A DNA stretch of 64,000 nucleotides. Source: Dermatophagoides farinae. Taxonomy: Eukaryota; Arthropoda; Arachnida; Sarcoptiformes; Pyroglyphidae. Every line of letters starts with the position of its first letter. The stretch's first letter is position 1. Made by a program: the position numbers and the translations under genes. This document shows positions 49,614 through 62,557 of the stretch, piece after piece. The stretch covers positions 2,785,001 to 2,849,000 of the forward strand of contig NC_134685.1 of assembly GCF_024713945.1 (NCBI RefSeq). The letters run 5' to 3'. The notes under the pieces are model-generated. The model was not told the DNA's origin. It saw only the letters and a list, made by a program, of their open reading frames with translations, and did no database searches.

Positions 49614-52600
49614 TACAAAGTATGCAATCACATTATCTTTCCATTTAGAATTTCTTTTTTTTTTGGGTATCAATGAAATTGATGAAAAAATTAAATTTTC
49701 TCATCAAATTTTTTTTTCTTTTATTATTCACGAGAAAAAACCCACAAAAAAAACAAAGAAACCAGTTTTTTAACCATCATTTATTGATTATCGATTGATT
49801 GATTGATTAATATTACACAATAGCTATGCAATCAATCAATCAATGTGTTTTTTTGGTTCGTTTGTCGTAAAGAATTCACCATTGATAGGATTCAATTTTG
49901 TCAATTAAACAAAAGAAAAAAAGGTATTTTGCGTGTTTTTGTTTTTCAATTACCAGCAAATTACTTTTTTTTGTTTGTTTGTTTGTTTCATGAACGAGAA
50001 TCATGAAACTAATCATGATAGGAAAATGATCCATAATTTTATCGTATACCGGTTGTTATTGTTTTTGTTTTTGTTTTTTATTTTTTTTCGGTTCTTAATT
50101 CATTTTCACTGCCCAATTATATTCTTTGATGATGATTAGGTTTTTTTTTCCATTTGTTCATTCTGTATGGCAACAGAATTTTCTTTTCGATTCTGTTGAA
50201 TTTATTTAGCTAGAATTGTTTGAAAGAGAGAGAGAGAGAGATAATAGAAAATGTACACTGAAAAGCAGCTGTTTCGAATTATATTGTTATTGATAATTAA
50301 GAATCGAGAATTATTATTATTGAGAAAATGGACCACGCCAGAATTTTTCGTTTTATTCAATAAACGATATTATTATTATTATTATTGGTTGAGTGATAAT
50401 GATCCATTAACCTTGAATGGATTCAATTCAATTGTTTACCTAGCACAATAATAATAATAATAATAATAATCCTGATGATGATGATCATTGTGTAAAAAAA
50501 AGTTTGTTTATAAAAAAAGAAATAGAAATAGAAATAAAAACAAATAGACATTATTATTGATCCAACAATCAATTGATCGATCAATCAAAATCAAATAAAC
50601 AGAACAGAACAAAACAGAACAGAAAAAAAATTGTCAATCATCAATTAATGTGACACACAACCTGTGTGTGTGTATATCGAATTTTTTCGTTTTTTTTTCA
50701 TATTTCATAGCCATGACAGTCATTTTTTTTCACATACACACATCTTGATGATTTTCTTCCTGTCGAAATGTTGAATAAATCCTTGAACAAATCGATCGAT
50801 TGATTCGTTTGATTTTCTTTTTTTTCATTCTAATAAATCGATAAATCAAACGAGAAAATTATCGATGAAAATAAAAACAAATATATTCTTTTGATTGACG
50901 GAATAATTATGGAGATTTTTTTTCCCATAGCGGGAGAGAATTCTCCACGTGCATTAAAATTTTTTTTAATGAAAAAAAAAGTTCCAAACATACAAGGTCG
51001 CGTGCGAAAAGTACGAGTTATATATGTATACACACTGCCGACAGGTAGTTTTTTTTCTACCATCATCATCATCGTCGTCGTCATCATCATCATCATTGTT
51101 GGAATCAATCAATCGAACCATTGTGTACGAAAACATACAAAAAGAGATTAGGAACGTAAAGTGAAAGAAAAAAAAAATAAAATAAACCAATCTAATAAAT
51201 CATCCAAGCATTCAAACAACAACAACAATTTGATTGAGAAACCACACACACAAATTTGAAACCATAATTAAATGTCAACCACCACCACCACCGCCACCAC
51301 CATCATCATCAATTGAATTTTAGCTTTTGTTTTTTTTTCATTTGAAAAAAAATCATAATTCATAATTCGATTTTAACGTGTTTCCATTGTTGTTGTTGTT
51401 GTTGTTGAAAACAAATGATCAAAAGCAACAACCATAAACAACAACAACAACAACAACACTGCCAACAAATTATAATTAAAATTATCATAATGATCATTTA
51501 TTGTATATGCTGGATGTTTGTTTGTTTGTTTGGCTATACAACGTGTTTGCTGGTTGACAATTGGTTTGACAATTATTAATCAATTTTTTTTTTTGCTTTT
51601 CAAGGATCTTCGATTTTCAACAATTTTTTGTTGCTGTTGTTGTTGTTGCTGCTGTTGTTTTTTTTCATTTATGAATCCCTCTTTCTCTCTCTATTTATCA
51701 AAAGGATTTCCTTTTCCTGAATAAAAAAAAAATATTCTGTGCAGATTCCATGCTGCTGCTGTTGCTGAGCAGAGGATTTCTCTGTTTTTTTTCATGAATT
51801 CAGAACAAAAAAAAATACCTGAAAAAATGATGAAATACGGAAATTGAATTGATTTTTTCAAGTGAAAAAAATTTCGAAAAAAAATTAGCCAATCGATTTT
51901 GTGTGTGTGTGTGTTTGTCTGATGGCCATTTGCTTTTGCAATTTGAAAACAAAGAAAACAAATCCTTGACGTTTTTTTTTCACTGTTATCTTCTTTGAAT
52001 GTTTTTTTAATTTTTTTTTTTGGGTTTTTTTTTCAATGAAAATTCTCTTGAATGAACTTGACATTCAAAAATTTTTATAAAAAAAATTGCCACAATCCAT
52101 CTTGATAATGATGATTAGTATCTCCTTCCGGAAGGTTTTCCCATCTACACCCTTTATTATTATTCAATCAATCAATCAATCAATGAAAATTTAATGAAAA
52201 AAAATTCAAATCAACGAATCAAATGAATTTGAATGATGATTTGATGGTAATTATTTCAATAAGACAACGACGACGACGACAACAACAACAAACATGCCAA
52301 TCAAACAACAATCAAAATCCAATGATGATTATTCTTCATTGAAATGAAATGATGATGATGATGATGATTATCATCATTATAATTGATGATTTCCATTTTC
52401 CAATGATAATGATATAATTGTGTAATTTTTTTTTGTTGTTTCATTACAAAATAAATAACAGGTTTTCATGTGACACCAAAATTATCATCAATATGTCCGG
52501 AAAGTGTTGTACTCATGATATTGGGCGTTATTATTGGTTTGATTATGTATTTTGCTGGCATACCGGAAGAACGTTTACAACCATTGACGCCAAATCTATT

Positions 52601-55600
52601 TTTTCTATACATGTTACCACCAATTGTTATGGATGCCGGTTATCATATGCCTAATAGGTTGTTTTTCGATAATCTTGTATCCATTCTATTGTATGCTGTT
52701 GTTGGTACCATTTGGAATACATTGGCTATCGGTTTATCGTTATATGGTTGTTCAAAATTCGGTGTATTCGGTGAAGAGATACCATTTTTGGATATAATGT
52801 TATTCAGTTCGACCGTATCGGCTGTTGATCCAGTTGCCGTATTGGCTGTGTTTGAAGAAATACATGTAAATGAAGTACTTTATATTTTAGTGTTTGGTGA
52901 ATCATTACTCAATGACGGTGTTACCGTTGTACTATATCATATGTTTGAAGGATATGCTGAAATGACATATCATTATGGTGTTGATTCAATACAAACAATT
53001 GATTATATATCTGGTGTAGCATCATTTTTTGTAGTAGCCATCGGTGGTACAGCAATGGGTATATTTTGGGGTTTCTTGGCCGCATTTGTTTCACGTTTTA
53101 CACATCATGTAAAAATTATTGAACCAATTTTTGTATTCGTTATGGCTTATCTGTCATATTTATCGGCCGAAATGTTTCATTTATCTGGCATTTTAAGCCT
53201 TACATTCTGTGGTATTACAATGAAAAATTATGTTGAAGAAAATATTACACAAAAATCACATACAACATTGAAATATGCAATGAAAATGTTGGCCAATTCA
53301 TCGGAAGCGATTATTTTTGTATTTCTTGGTGTTTGCACTGTTAATGATCAACATCATTGGAATACGGCATTTGTTGCATTGACCATTATATTCTGTCTAG
53401 TTTATCGTACAATAGGTATGTTTTTGATTTATCAATTTTGTTGTATTTATTCATTTTTTTTGTTCCATAATTCACAGGTGTACTCGTTCTGACAACATTA
53501 ACAAATAGATATCGTTTACATCAAGTGAATCGTGTTGAACAATTCATTATGTCATATGGTGGTTTACGTGGTGCCGTAGCATTTGCATTGATTTTAATTA
53601 TAAATCGTCAGATTATACATGCACGTGAAATGATGGTCACAACTATTATTGCCGTTGTTTATTTTACCGTATTTCTTCAAGGTATGACCGTCGGTACATT
53701 GGTGAAAATATTGAATGTACCACGTGCAAATAAATTTGAATTAACCATGAATGAACGGATTCATACTAGGGTATGTTTGATTGTATTATGTTTTTATTTA
53801 CATGAAAATGTGTCATTTTGTTTTTTCTTTCCTTTTTTTCTCATAAAGTTAATGGATCATTTGATGGCTGGCCTTGAAGATATATCGGGAATGATGATGG
53901 GCAATTATAAGTTACGGGATAAATTCCGTTATTATAATAATAAATATCTACGTAAATGGTTACTTCGTGATGCCAAAGAAATGGGAAATTTATCACGTAA
54001 AATATTTGAAACTTGTTCTCGTCTTGATTTACGTGATGCAATGACAATAGTTTCACGGCAACATTTAATGACTGCGGCGGCCACTATGAATAATGGTAAT
54101 ATCAACAATGTTGATGCTAGTGGTGTAGATAAATTTGCAAACATTGCCGCTTATTCAAATGCAAATTTTGTTGTCGATGAAGATGATTATAAAAATAATA
54201 ATATTATGATGATAAAAAGAGGCAATATAACAACAACAACAACAGCAGCAGCAGAAGCAGCAACAGCAGCAACAACAACAAGTTTACCAAGAATATTTCT
54301 AACCGTTCCTGGTAATCCAGCATTAGCAACATCCGTTACAAATGGTGGTGTTGGTGGCGGTATGATGGCACCAATTATTGTTGATCCAAATCAATCATTA
54401 ACAACATTATTTCGTACATTTACACAATCAAATTTGGCTGCATTATATAATAATAATAATAATAATGATGCTTCACCACCATCTGATCATTCATCGCAGA
54501 ATTCATCATTTGAATTTGATGATGATTCAAAAGATGCCATTAAATCATTACCAAAACAGAATAATTTAGATTTCAATTATGACATCGGTACGGTTGTTTA
54601 TTCACCAAGTTTAAAAGATTTAAAAGATGCTGAATTACATCATATTCTTAATGATGCAATGTTTAAACCATTTAAAAAGGTTTGTGCTCATTGTTGTTGT
54701 TGTTTTATTGTTGTTTCTCACATTGTTTTTTTTTTTGTTTCAAATGAATAGGCACATCATTATACACGTAGTGATTATTATGAAGAACCATTATCACATC
54801 CACCATTTCAACATCAGGTACGAATGCAGATACGTCGTCTAATATCGGAACGTGAAAGTCAACGTCGTCGTCGTCATACACATCATTCATCTTATCATAA
54901 TACACCATCATTATATCGTGATAATAATAAAAAATTTAAATCACAAAATCAACAACAACAACAACAACAGCGACCAGATGATAATGAACAACAAATTGCA
55001 ATGAAAAAAAATCAATCAATCACATCGAATGATCATAAAACAAAACAATATTATAAAAAACGTAAAACAAATATAAAACGTTCGAAATCTGAAAATGAAA
55101 TTGATAATATAGATACAGAAAATGATTTAGACGACAAAAATGTTGATAATAATCATCATAATAATGATGATGCTAATAACAACAACAACAACAATGATGA
55201 TGACGATGACGATGACGATGATGATGATGGTGGTATTACATTTACAGCTAGAAAAGCACAGAATAATGGTGATGATAATGTATTTATGGCCGATAAAACA
55301 ATGAATAAATCAACGATGATGATGATGATGAATACAAATTTTCCATGGCGTCGAACATCATCAACAACACAATATAGTGAAACGGATAATTGTCAAGATG
55401 ATTCGATAACATCGTTATCTAGTCAAGAACAACAACAACAACAACAACACAATCATCATCATCATCATCATCATAATCATAATCAACATTATCAACAACA
55501 ACAACAACAACAACAGCAGCAACAACAATTACCGCCAAAATCAAAATCAAATCGAAAAAAATTATTAAAAGATGGCGTTATACGACAACGTGAATTTCCA

Positions 55601-56197
55601 CCATGGATTAATAATCGTGATTATGTTGATGATTATTGTTCACCAACCACTACATTGTTGGAGAGAATTAATTTTTTTGATAATATTAAATCATCACCAT
55701 CGTCATCACCATCACGAACATCATCACCGTATCGAAAACAAAATTCTAATGATGATAATGATGATCGTGTAGCGACAAAAATCGTGGACAACGTTGCTAC
55801 TGCTACAGCAGCACAATCACCAATGACACCTGCATCAACATTGAATAATAGTGGCCATTATCAGCCAAAAAAAGTGCCAAGTGTTTATGAAATATTTCAA
55901 TTAGATAAAGATGGTCATTCGATTTATCCGATAAAATCATTATCATCATCAGCATCATTGGAAACACAAAATATGAAAACAATGGAAAAACAAATAAAAA
56001 ATGACCAATCACAACAACCAAAACAACAACAACAACAACAGCAGCGACAGCAACAGGCAAGCTTTGGATCAAGTGATACTGTTATTGAATTTAAATCATC
56101 ATCAAAATCGAATGATGGTCATTCTACAACAAATACTAATGATAATCATAATGATGTCGATCATGAAGATAGTTTAGTGATTATTTCTAAATTGTGA
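48737..56197 (+). CDS. SLC9-family Na+/H+ exchanger
   Basis: The model is join(48737..49163, 49246..49302, 52462..53415, 53478..53770, 53849..54679, 54752..56197), 1335 residues, phase-consistent. It is a plasma-membrane type Na+/H+ antiporter. The first exon encodes a hydrophobic signal-like segment and an Asn/Ser-rich extracellular loop. Residues about 145-577 form the transporter: TPYIILLWIIIVGLAKMGFH, PPIVMDAGYHMPNRLFFDN, SSTVSAVDPVAVLAVFEEI, VFGESLLNDGVTVVLYHMF (the ND ion-binding motif), SGILSLTFCGI, and MSYGGLRGAVAFAL. A basic juxtamembrane region follows (YLRKWLLRDAKEMGNLSRKIFETCSRLD). The tail of about 750 residues is long and disordered, with poly-Q, poly-H, poly-N and poly-D runs and an RRLISERESQRRRR segment. 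It is longer than typical NHE1-3 proteins, mainly because of repeats. The 78-bp intron at 53771-53848 is in frame. An upstream noncoding exon cannot be excluded. Confidence 0.9.
49303..52461 (+). other. 3.2-kb second intron of the Na+/H+ exchanger gene
   Basis: It is bounded by a GTAAGT donor and an ACAG acceptor that keep phase 1. It is about 40 times longer than the other introns of the gene. It contains (ATCA)n at 49582-49610, ATT runs near 50369, (ATC) near 51060-51095, CCACCA at 51279-51303 and many homopolymers. I see no nested gene on either strand. Confidence 0.6.
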
Positions 56198-56994
56198 TAT
56201 CGATCCAATCATCAAATTTTTATGCAACAAAATCTGTTTTTTTTTCTTCTGTTTAAAAAAAACAGATTTTATCTTGGAAATTGGAATGTCTCCAAAATCC
56301 AATCAATCAATCAATCAATTTTTTTCTAATGGAATAATAATCCAGTGTTTAATTTACTCAATTTTTTTTTGCTCTTATAACTAGATTTTTATCTATTTTT
56401 TTCAATTAATCGGATAATTGTGGTCTTTGTTTTTTTTTTCGTTTTTTGTTTGAATTCAATTTTTGTTCCAAAAATTAAAATTTATTTGATTTTTACCAAA
56501 TATATACCAGATGGCAGCAGCAGTTGTAAGTTTGAATGCTGTGATCAAATGATGATGATAATAATAATAATAAATTCCAATGAAAACACATTATTTTCAA
56601 TTACTAAACACAATTTCATTTATATATCCAATTGAATTGGCAACAAATGAAATGAAAAAGAAAAAAATTATACCGGATAAACGGAAAAACATCTAGACTA
56701 AAATCTTTCGTTTTTTTTTCTTCAAACAAGAATTCTTTTAATAACATCCGATAACATCATCATGTTAATAAAATTAAAAATAAAAATAAGAGTGGTGTGG
56801 TTGTGGTGGTGGAATTCAAAGGAATTACTAAAAGAATTTCGATAATGTAAAAGATGAAGAGAATTATTCTTCTATATTCGAATGAAATTCTCCAATGTGT
56901 GTGTGCAATATGTGTGTGTTACAAAGGAATGATTTTTTATTTTATTGGAATTTCAATTTTTTGGAATTTTATTATTATTGTTATTGTATCTAAA
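56198..56994. other. Convergent 3' interval
   Basis: This 0.8-kb interval lies between the stop of the Na+/H+ exchanger (+) and the GPCR (-). It is AT-rich, with a short imperfect hairpin at 56235-56270 (AAAATCTG...CAGATTTT, T/A-rich loop), which may lie in the exchanger 3' UTR. I see no gene. Confidence 0.45.
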
Positions 56995-59343
56995 TCATTG
57001 CTGACTGGTGTCTGTTTTATTTTCATTTTTATTTACATTCAATGATGATGATTCAAATTGTAATTTTTCTTGTTGCTGTTGTTGTTCATCAATAGCAGTG
57101 GACATTATTTTATTATCGTCATCATCATCATCATCTTCATCTTCATTTTTTTCTTTTTCTTTTTTTTCATTATTATTATCATCATCATTATTTACATGTC
57201 TAATGATTGATGTACGAAAAATATGACCATCTTTTTTATTCTGATGTTCAAGTTGATCATTATGATCACAATGATGACAATCATCATTATTTTGTTGCTG
57301 TGTTTGTTGTTGACAGTTGACTATTTGTGCTGATACTGAATTGGTGGATGTTGTACCAGCACCAGCACCATCACCACCACTACTGCTACCACCACCACCA
57401 CCACCACCACCAGCACCAAGATGACGTTCAGATTTACGATTTATAAATAAAAAAATAAAACAAAATGACATAAATGAACGTTGATGTTTGGCAATAATTT
57501 GTTTGGAACGTTTACGAAAATCTTCATTCATAAAACAATATATAAATGAATTATAACATACAGATGTCATTGCCCAAATATGTAATGTAAGAAATATATT
57601 CCAATGAAAATAAACAATATGAAAATCAATCAACAAATGATACATGGTTAATGGTAACCATGTGATTAAAAAACCGACAACAATCAACACAAGCATTGTG
57701 ATACGTTTACGTTTTGCGTCCACTATACGACGATTTAATTCATTACAATAATGTTTTGCTAATTTTCCTTGTTGTGCAATAATGCGGCCAATACGGCTAT
57801 ATAAAATTGTTGTCATGCCTAATGGTAATAAAAATTGTGTGAATGTTGCCAATAATGACAATAATAATGGCATCTGTTCCCGAATTGATTGTGGATAATG
57901 GGCACGACAACGTCGTATCAGATTACCATTCGGTAATTCAATCCATACAACAAGATTAAATAATGTATGTGGCAATGCAAGCAATATCGATATGATCCAT
58001 ATGAATAGTATAGACATTTTTATACGAACACTACTCATTGAATGTGTAATATGATTGAAACCGATACGTGATGAAATGACCACATTCGATCCACCACCAC
58101 CACCACCACCACCACCGGTTGTGCCTAATATTGAACGATAACGATGTAAACAAATTGCTGCCATTGTTAATGTTGAAACATATACACTGGTCACCTGTAA
58201 TGTTGGCATAATGATACAAAATGAATCTGGAAATGGCCAATTACGTAATAGAAAACGTGCACAATTGAATGGTATATTGAATATAGTGGTCATTAAATCG
58301 GATATTGTTAATGAAAAAATCAATATATTCGTTGTTGTACGTAATTTTGGTGTTGTATATATTACATGCAATACAAGATAATTACCACAAAGTGATAAAA
58401 ACATGATCATACTATATGATATTATGACCAACGTATTACGTATGTAATGATTATTTTTCAATGATTCTGGTAGTGAAGATTCTGGATCATTATTATCATT
58501 ATTTGATGATGATGAAAAAGATTCCATCGGATCATCTGTTGTCGTTGATGATGGTATCCATTCCTGTTGGATATCATCATATGTTCGTACTTGTTGCGTT
58601 GATTGATCATCATCATCATCATAATCATCATCATCATCTTTATCATTCGTTTTCAAATACATTGATTCAATCAATTGAAGAATTGTATCCGTTGGTAAAT
58701 GATTTATCGATATAGATGAATGATTATCATTATCATCACTTTGATTATTATTAATATTTGATGATGATGATGATGATGATTGTAAATAACGTAAATGTAT
58801 CATTGATGGCTGCATTACAATCATTTCAGTTGAATGTCCACCATATTCATATTCATCATCGTCATCGTCATCGTCATCATCATTATTCATAATATTTTCA
58901 GTGTCATTTGACAATATTGATGATGTAACCGATTCCAATAATTCAGCCGTTGCTGTTTGATTAAAATAATGATGTCTGACAATATTACCATCATTGGTGG
59001 CTGTAACCAATATTAATGGTAACGATGTTGTTGAATTGGCTATAATTATATGATATAAATTCGATGCTTCTTTTGCCGGCAATGATGATGATGATGATGA
59101 TTCATTTTCATTGGAATTTAATAACACATTTGGATGTGATAATAATTGATGAAATAGACGTCTATATGATTCATCATTCAAATCATCATCAATTGATGGT
59201 ATTGTTTCATTATTATTAAAATTGATTGTCGTCCATGATGAATTGATTGTCAAACAGATAAATATTGAAAATGCAGCCATTATAATCATGATGATCATCA
59301 TCAATAATAGCCGACGTTGTTGTTTTATAATCATCATCGTCAT
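56995..59343 (-). CDS. Rhodopsin-class peptide GPCR with very long N-terminus
   Basis: A single exon encodes 782 residues. A hydrophobic leader (about residues 11-33) is followed by roughly 265 Ser/Asp/Asn-rich residues with several N-glycosylation sites, then seven helices at about 303-329, 337-362, 379-400, 441-466, 488-517, 548-574 and 583-605. The conserved marks are N320 in helix 1, SDL in helix 2 (D349), the disulfide pair C376/C479, FLITWLP in helix 6 (usually CWxP), and NSFIYCF in place of NPxxY. The helix-3 end reads HRY (400-402) where most class A receptors have DRY. Poly-Gly occupies the second intracellular loop. The pattern resembles NPY/NPF and GPR83-like peptide receptors, not amine receptors or opsins. 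The C-terminal tail is Gly/Asp/Gln-rich. The ligand is unknown; the CCHamide receptor is normally bombesin-like, so no pairing is claimed. Confidence 0.85.
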   Translation of the reverse strand: MTMMIIKQQRRLLLMMIIMIIMAAFSIFICLTINSSWTTINFNNNETIPSIDDDLNDESYRRLFHQLLSHPNVLLNSNENESSSSSSLPAKEASNLYHIIIANSTTSLPLILVTATNDGNIVRHHYFNQTATAELLESVTSSILSNDTENIMNNDDDDDDDDDEYEYGGHSTEMIVMQPSMIHLRYLQSSSSSSSNINNNQSDDNDNHSSISINHLPTDTILQLIESMYLKTNDKDDDDDYDDDDDQSTQQVRTYDDIQQEWIPSSTTTDDPMESFSSSSNNDNNDPESSLPESLKNNHYIRNTLVIISYSMIMFLSLCGNYLVLHVIYTTPKLRTTTNILIFSLTISDLMTTIFNIPFNCARFLLRNWPFPDSFCIIMPTLQVTSVYVSTLTMAAICLHRYRSILGTTGGGGGGGGGSNVVISSRIGFNHITHSMSSVRIKMSILFIWIISILLALPHTLFNLVVWIELPNGNLIRRCRAHYPQSIREQMPLLLSLLATFTQFLLPLGMTTILYSRIGRIIAQQGKLAKHYCNELNRRIVDAKRKRITMLVLIVVGFLITWLPLTMYHLLIDFHIVYFHWNIFLTLHIWAMTSVCYNSFIYCFMNEDFRKRSKQIIAKHQRSFMSFCFIFLFINRKSERHLGAGGGGGGGGSSSGGDGAGAGTTSTNSVSAQIVNCQQQTQQQNNDDCHHCDHNDQLEHQNKKDGHIFRTSIIRHVNNDDDNNNEKKEKEKNEDEDDDDDDDNKIMSTAIDEQQQQQEKLQFESSSLNVNKNENKTDTSQQ

Positions 59344-60435
59344 TGTGTTGTTGTTAGATTTTCATCTGGTTTTTTTTTGATTTTTGAAGACGTTGCTGTT
59401 GTTTTTGTTGTTGTTCCTATGATGAAAATTAAAAAAAAAATGAAAAAAAAAATTCTTGAAATCATCATCATAACTAGAATTCAACAAGCACAAATTCAGT
59501 TGAATTTCTGAATCCACATTTGGGTGACTACTGTTCGATTCGATTATGTCCATAATAATCCATTTACAAACGGCAACAAAATCATTTGAAAATGGAAAAG
59601 TTTCTTTTGTTGTCGATTGTTTTGCTCGTTTTTTTTATTCTTTGAATGGAAATAAAACGAAGACGTCACTAAAATGAATTGTTTGTAACAATTTTCACAC
59701 AATAATGAAAACAAATAAACCGGGTAAACAAAAACAAAAACAAAAAATGTCATTAAATGAATGAATGAATGAATGACAGAATTGTCTCTGTTTTTGTTTG
59801 TTTGTTTGTTTGTTCCATTTCAAATGGCAATTGTAAACATACAAAATACAACAATCACGAACGATGATTTTGTCATTCAATAATATGGACATTGGTTGCA
59901 TTTGAAAATTGTCAATTATAAAATTTATGATGAATGATCATGAAAAAAAAAGAGATGACAACCTACACAAACACCAAAAACATACATACAATTTGGATGA
60001 ACCGTAATGAGAAAAAAAAGAATCAACATGTAAATGACACTTTCAAGTATTTCATCATCTTCTTATTTTTGATTCCAGAATCAAAAAAAAAAAAAAAAAT
60101 TTTCCTGTTTTTCATTTCTCATCAAATTCAACGTTTTTCAACTACGCCCACACCCACACGCGCACACACCTAACCACAAACTAAAAATTGTTGCAATGAG
60201 ATAAAAAAAACGAAAACGAAAAAGAAGAGAAGAAATTTTCACTGGAAAATAATAATAATTGAACATTAGATGTGCGTGAATGGATGCGATGGAAAAAAAA
60301 TAACAGAAAACTTATCCATTCCGAGTAATAAGACGGATTCTGTACTTCCCCCTCCCATAACAGGTGAAATTGAATAACAGAATTCATTAAATTTCCGTTT
60401 TCCAAATTCATCATCATCGTCATCATTTTAGAAAG
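59344..60435. other. Intergenic between the GPCR and the mobile element
   Basis: This 1.1-kb interval contains the GPCR promoter. GAATGAAT repeats lie at 59758-59775 and (TTTG)n at 59796-59815; a CAC-rich run is near 60146-60170. No coding sequence is visible. Confidence 0.45.
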
Positions 60436-60444
60436 TAAAATTTC
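60436..60444. repeat. Left 9-bp target-site duplication (TAAAATTTC)
   Basis: TAAAATTTC directly abuts the left inverted end. The identical 9-mer directly abuts the right end at 63501-63509. A 9-bp duplication is what Foldback and Mutator-like transposases usually make. Confidence 0.85.
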
Positions 60445-60658
60445 GGTTGTAGGTCAAAATCCCGAAAACAAAAACCCCGAAAACCGAAACACCGAAACCA
60501 AATGACCGAAAACAAAAACCCCGAAAAAAAATTATCCCGAAAAAAAATTATCCCGAAAACAAAAATCCCGAAAACAAAAACCCCGAAAAAAAATTATCCC
60601 GAAAACAAAAACCCCGAAAACAAAAACGTAGAAAATGGCTTGTTCCCTTAAACTTTAA
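60445..60658. repeat. Left inverted repeat of the foldback element
   Basis: It begins GGTTGTAGGTCAAAATCCCG and continues as tandem CCGAAAAC-type units to about 60627. It then has a unique stretch (GTAGAAAATGGCTTGTTCCC, then TTAAACTTTAA) shared with the right end. Unit number differs from the right copy, as expected if the units expand and contract. Confidence 0.85.
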
Positions 60659-62557
60659 AGCTTAAAGAATTATTCGACCAAACTGAATAGAATCAAAGAT
60701 AAATAAGTGAAATTTGGATTTAAATTTCCAATTTTAAACGAACAAATGGTGATAATTATATAATATAAATGAATAATATAATAATATAATGTAATATAAA
60801 TTATATAATTCGAATCCTAATTGATTCGGTCAATGAATCGTATTGACGATAAATTGACATCAATTTGCCTTCTCAAAAAAGATCGTGTTGGAGCGAAATT
60901 TGTAATTTTGGATGTTTCACCTCAAGTTTGATAACGGACAATTTATTAAATTAACTGATTATTCACATGAAAAACTGACCAAAATTGATATATTTACCGA
61001 TCGTTTTCAACTGACCAAAACTTTTAAAAAATTACTGACCAACCCCTCATTTTACTGACCGAAAAAATGGTACCCAATTAAATATTGCACGTCAAAGAAC
61101 AATATTTCTGTAGGACAATGTCACAAATGCCTACGTTTTGACCATAAACTGGAAAATCTAAAAATGCTCTAGTCTGCTCAAAATGCCATGGTAATCATGA
61201 ATCAAGAACATACACTTCATCTAGTCAATTATTTAGTTGTGCTTATTGTTTGTGGTGGAATCAACACAGGAAAAATTAGTCTAGTTCTGAATTAAATGTC
61301 AATTATTCAGTTTTCTGTGAAGAATGTCCACAATATAAGCTAGCAACCGAACATTATCATAACCACATCGATTATGGATATTGAGCAAAGACAAACTAAA
61401 ATTCCGGTTCAAAATTTACAACATAGTTTGAAATCTGTTGATCTATTTACCACAACTTCGAAATGCTGATTTTACTGAAGCCAGCCAATGTTCTGTTGTA
61501 GTAATGTAATTACTTAACAATTATGTTTGTGCAATATTTATAAGAGTAGCGTTATTCAGCTACGATTAACCTTTATTTATTATTAAATATTGTTCATTTT
61601 GCATTCGTTTGATTCTCACTACAACATGTTCATATAAAAGTAGTTCTTTGAGAACAAGGCTAGAAACAGTTATTGTCAAATTTGAATCGATTGAATCAGA
61701 ATCGTGTAAATACACTGATAAACATCGTTGCGTGATTATTATGAGCATGTTACGATCAAATTCAAAATTTGAACAACTGGCTGATCGAATTATGATTAAC
61801 CAGAATGGTACAATGAACAACATCATGAATGAATTCATTGTATATGATGAAAAGGCCAAATCTCAATCTTAAGAAAAAGTTTAAAAATAATATAAAATGC
61901 CCATTTTACCATAAAATTGGACATAAAGTTGAAGGATGTTGGATGAAACGAAAAATTGATTCCAATAAAACAGAAGTTTCTCCATCAACATCATCTAATG
62001 ATAAATCTTCTTCTAGCTCATCATTTTCACGAAATCAAATAACAAAAAAGAGAAGAAAGCTGCAAAATCGTTGTTGTTGAAATGTGCTGAAAAATTATCA
62101 GATATCTGGATACTTGATTCTGGATGTACTTCTCATACAACGATTGATAAAAATTTACATATGGATCAAGAAGATAAACAGATTGAATTTGAATTGGCTA
62201 ATGGTAATACAATTACATCAGAGAAAAATTGGTAATGTTGTTATTGAACCAAAACCAAATTGAAAGATGTGGCCTATGGAGGTTTCAGTTCAAATTTGAT
62301 ATCTGTTCGAAAATTGATTGAAGGCGGTTTTAAGATAAATTTTGAAGAAAATTTGGCCCAAATAACAAAAAATGAAATTTCATTTAATCTATGGATTATT
62401 GACAACAAATTAAAAAATATCATCATGAATATCTAGATATTAATTTAAAATTTAAAACTTGTGGTGATTGTATGATGAATAAACTAGATCTAATGACTTC
62501 TTTTCGTAGAATCCGGTACATGAAATTTCTCACAGTAATAGTGTTAATCTCCGTTCA
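60659..62557 (+). mobile_element. Decayed retroelement insert (Ty1/Copia-type pieces plus a second zinc-knuckle remnant)
   Basis: This stretch lies between the left inverted end and the palindrome, flanked by TTTAA on both sides (60654-60658 and 62558-62562), which fits a 5-bp insertion duplication. Recognisable Copia-type parts in order are a gag segment (about 61600-61870), a zinc-knuckle region (about 61890-61945), an aspartic-protease region with a WILDSG motif (about 62105-62340) and the start of the gag-pre-integrase region (about 62430-62510). Before these, at about 61105-61370, a retroelement-type double zinc knuckle (QCHKC, then CSKCHGNHESR) looks like a remnant of a different element, perhaps LINE ORF1. 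No LTRs, integrase core or reverse transcriptase are visible. It is a fossil with many breaks and incomplete at both ends, and it looks older than the 9-bp duplication alone would suggest. Confidence 0.65.

Noticed and set aside
49303-52461. Possible nested gene in the large exchanger intron
   Set aside because: Frames on both strands are low-complexity; no domain or splice pattern supports a gene.
56995-59343. Pairing of the GPCR with the CCHamide peptide of the same window
   Set aside because: CCHamide receptors are bombesin-type; this receptor looks closer to NPY/GPR83-like receptors, and the two genes are 40 kb apart.
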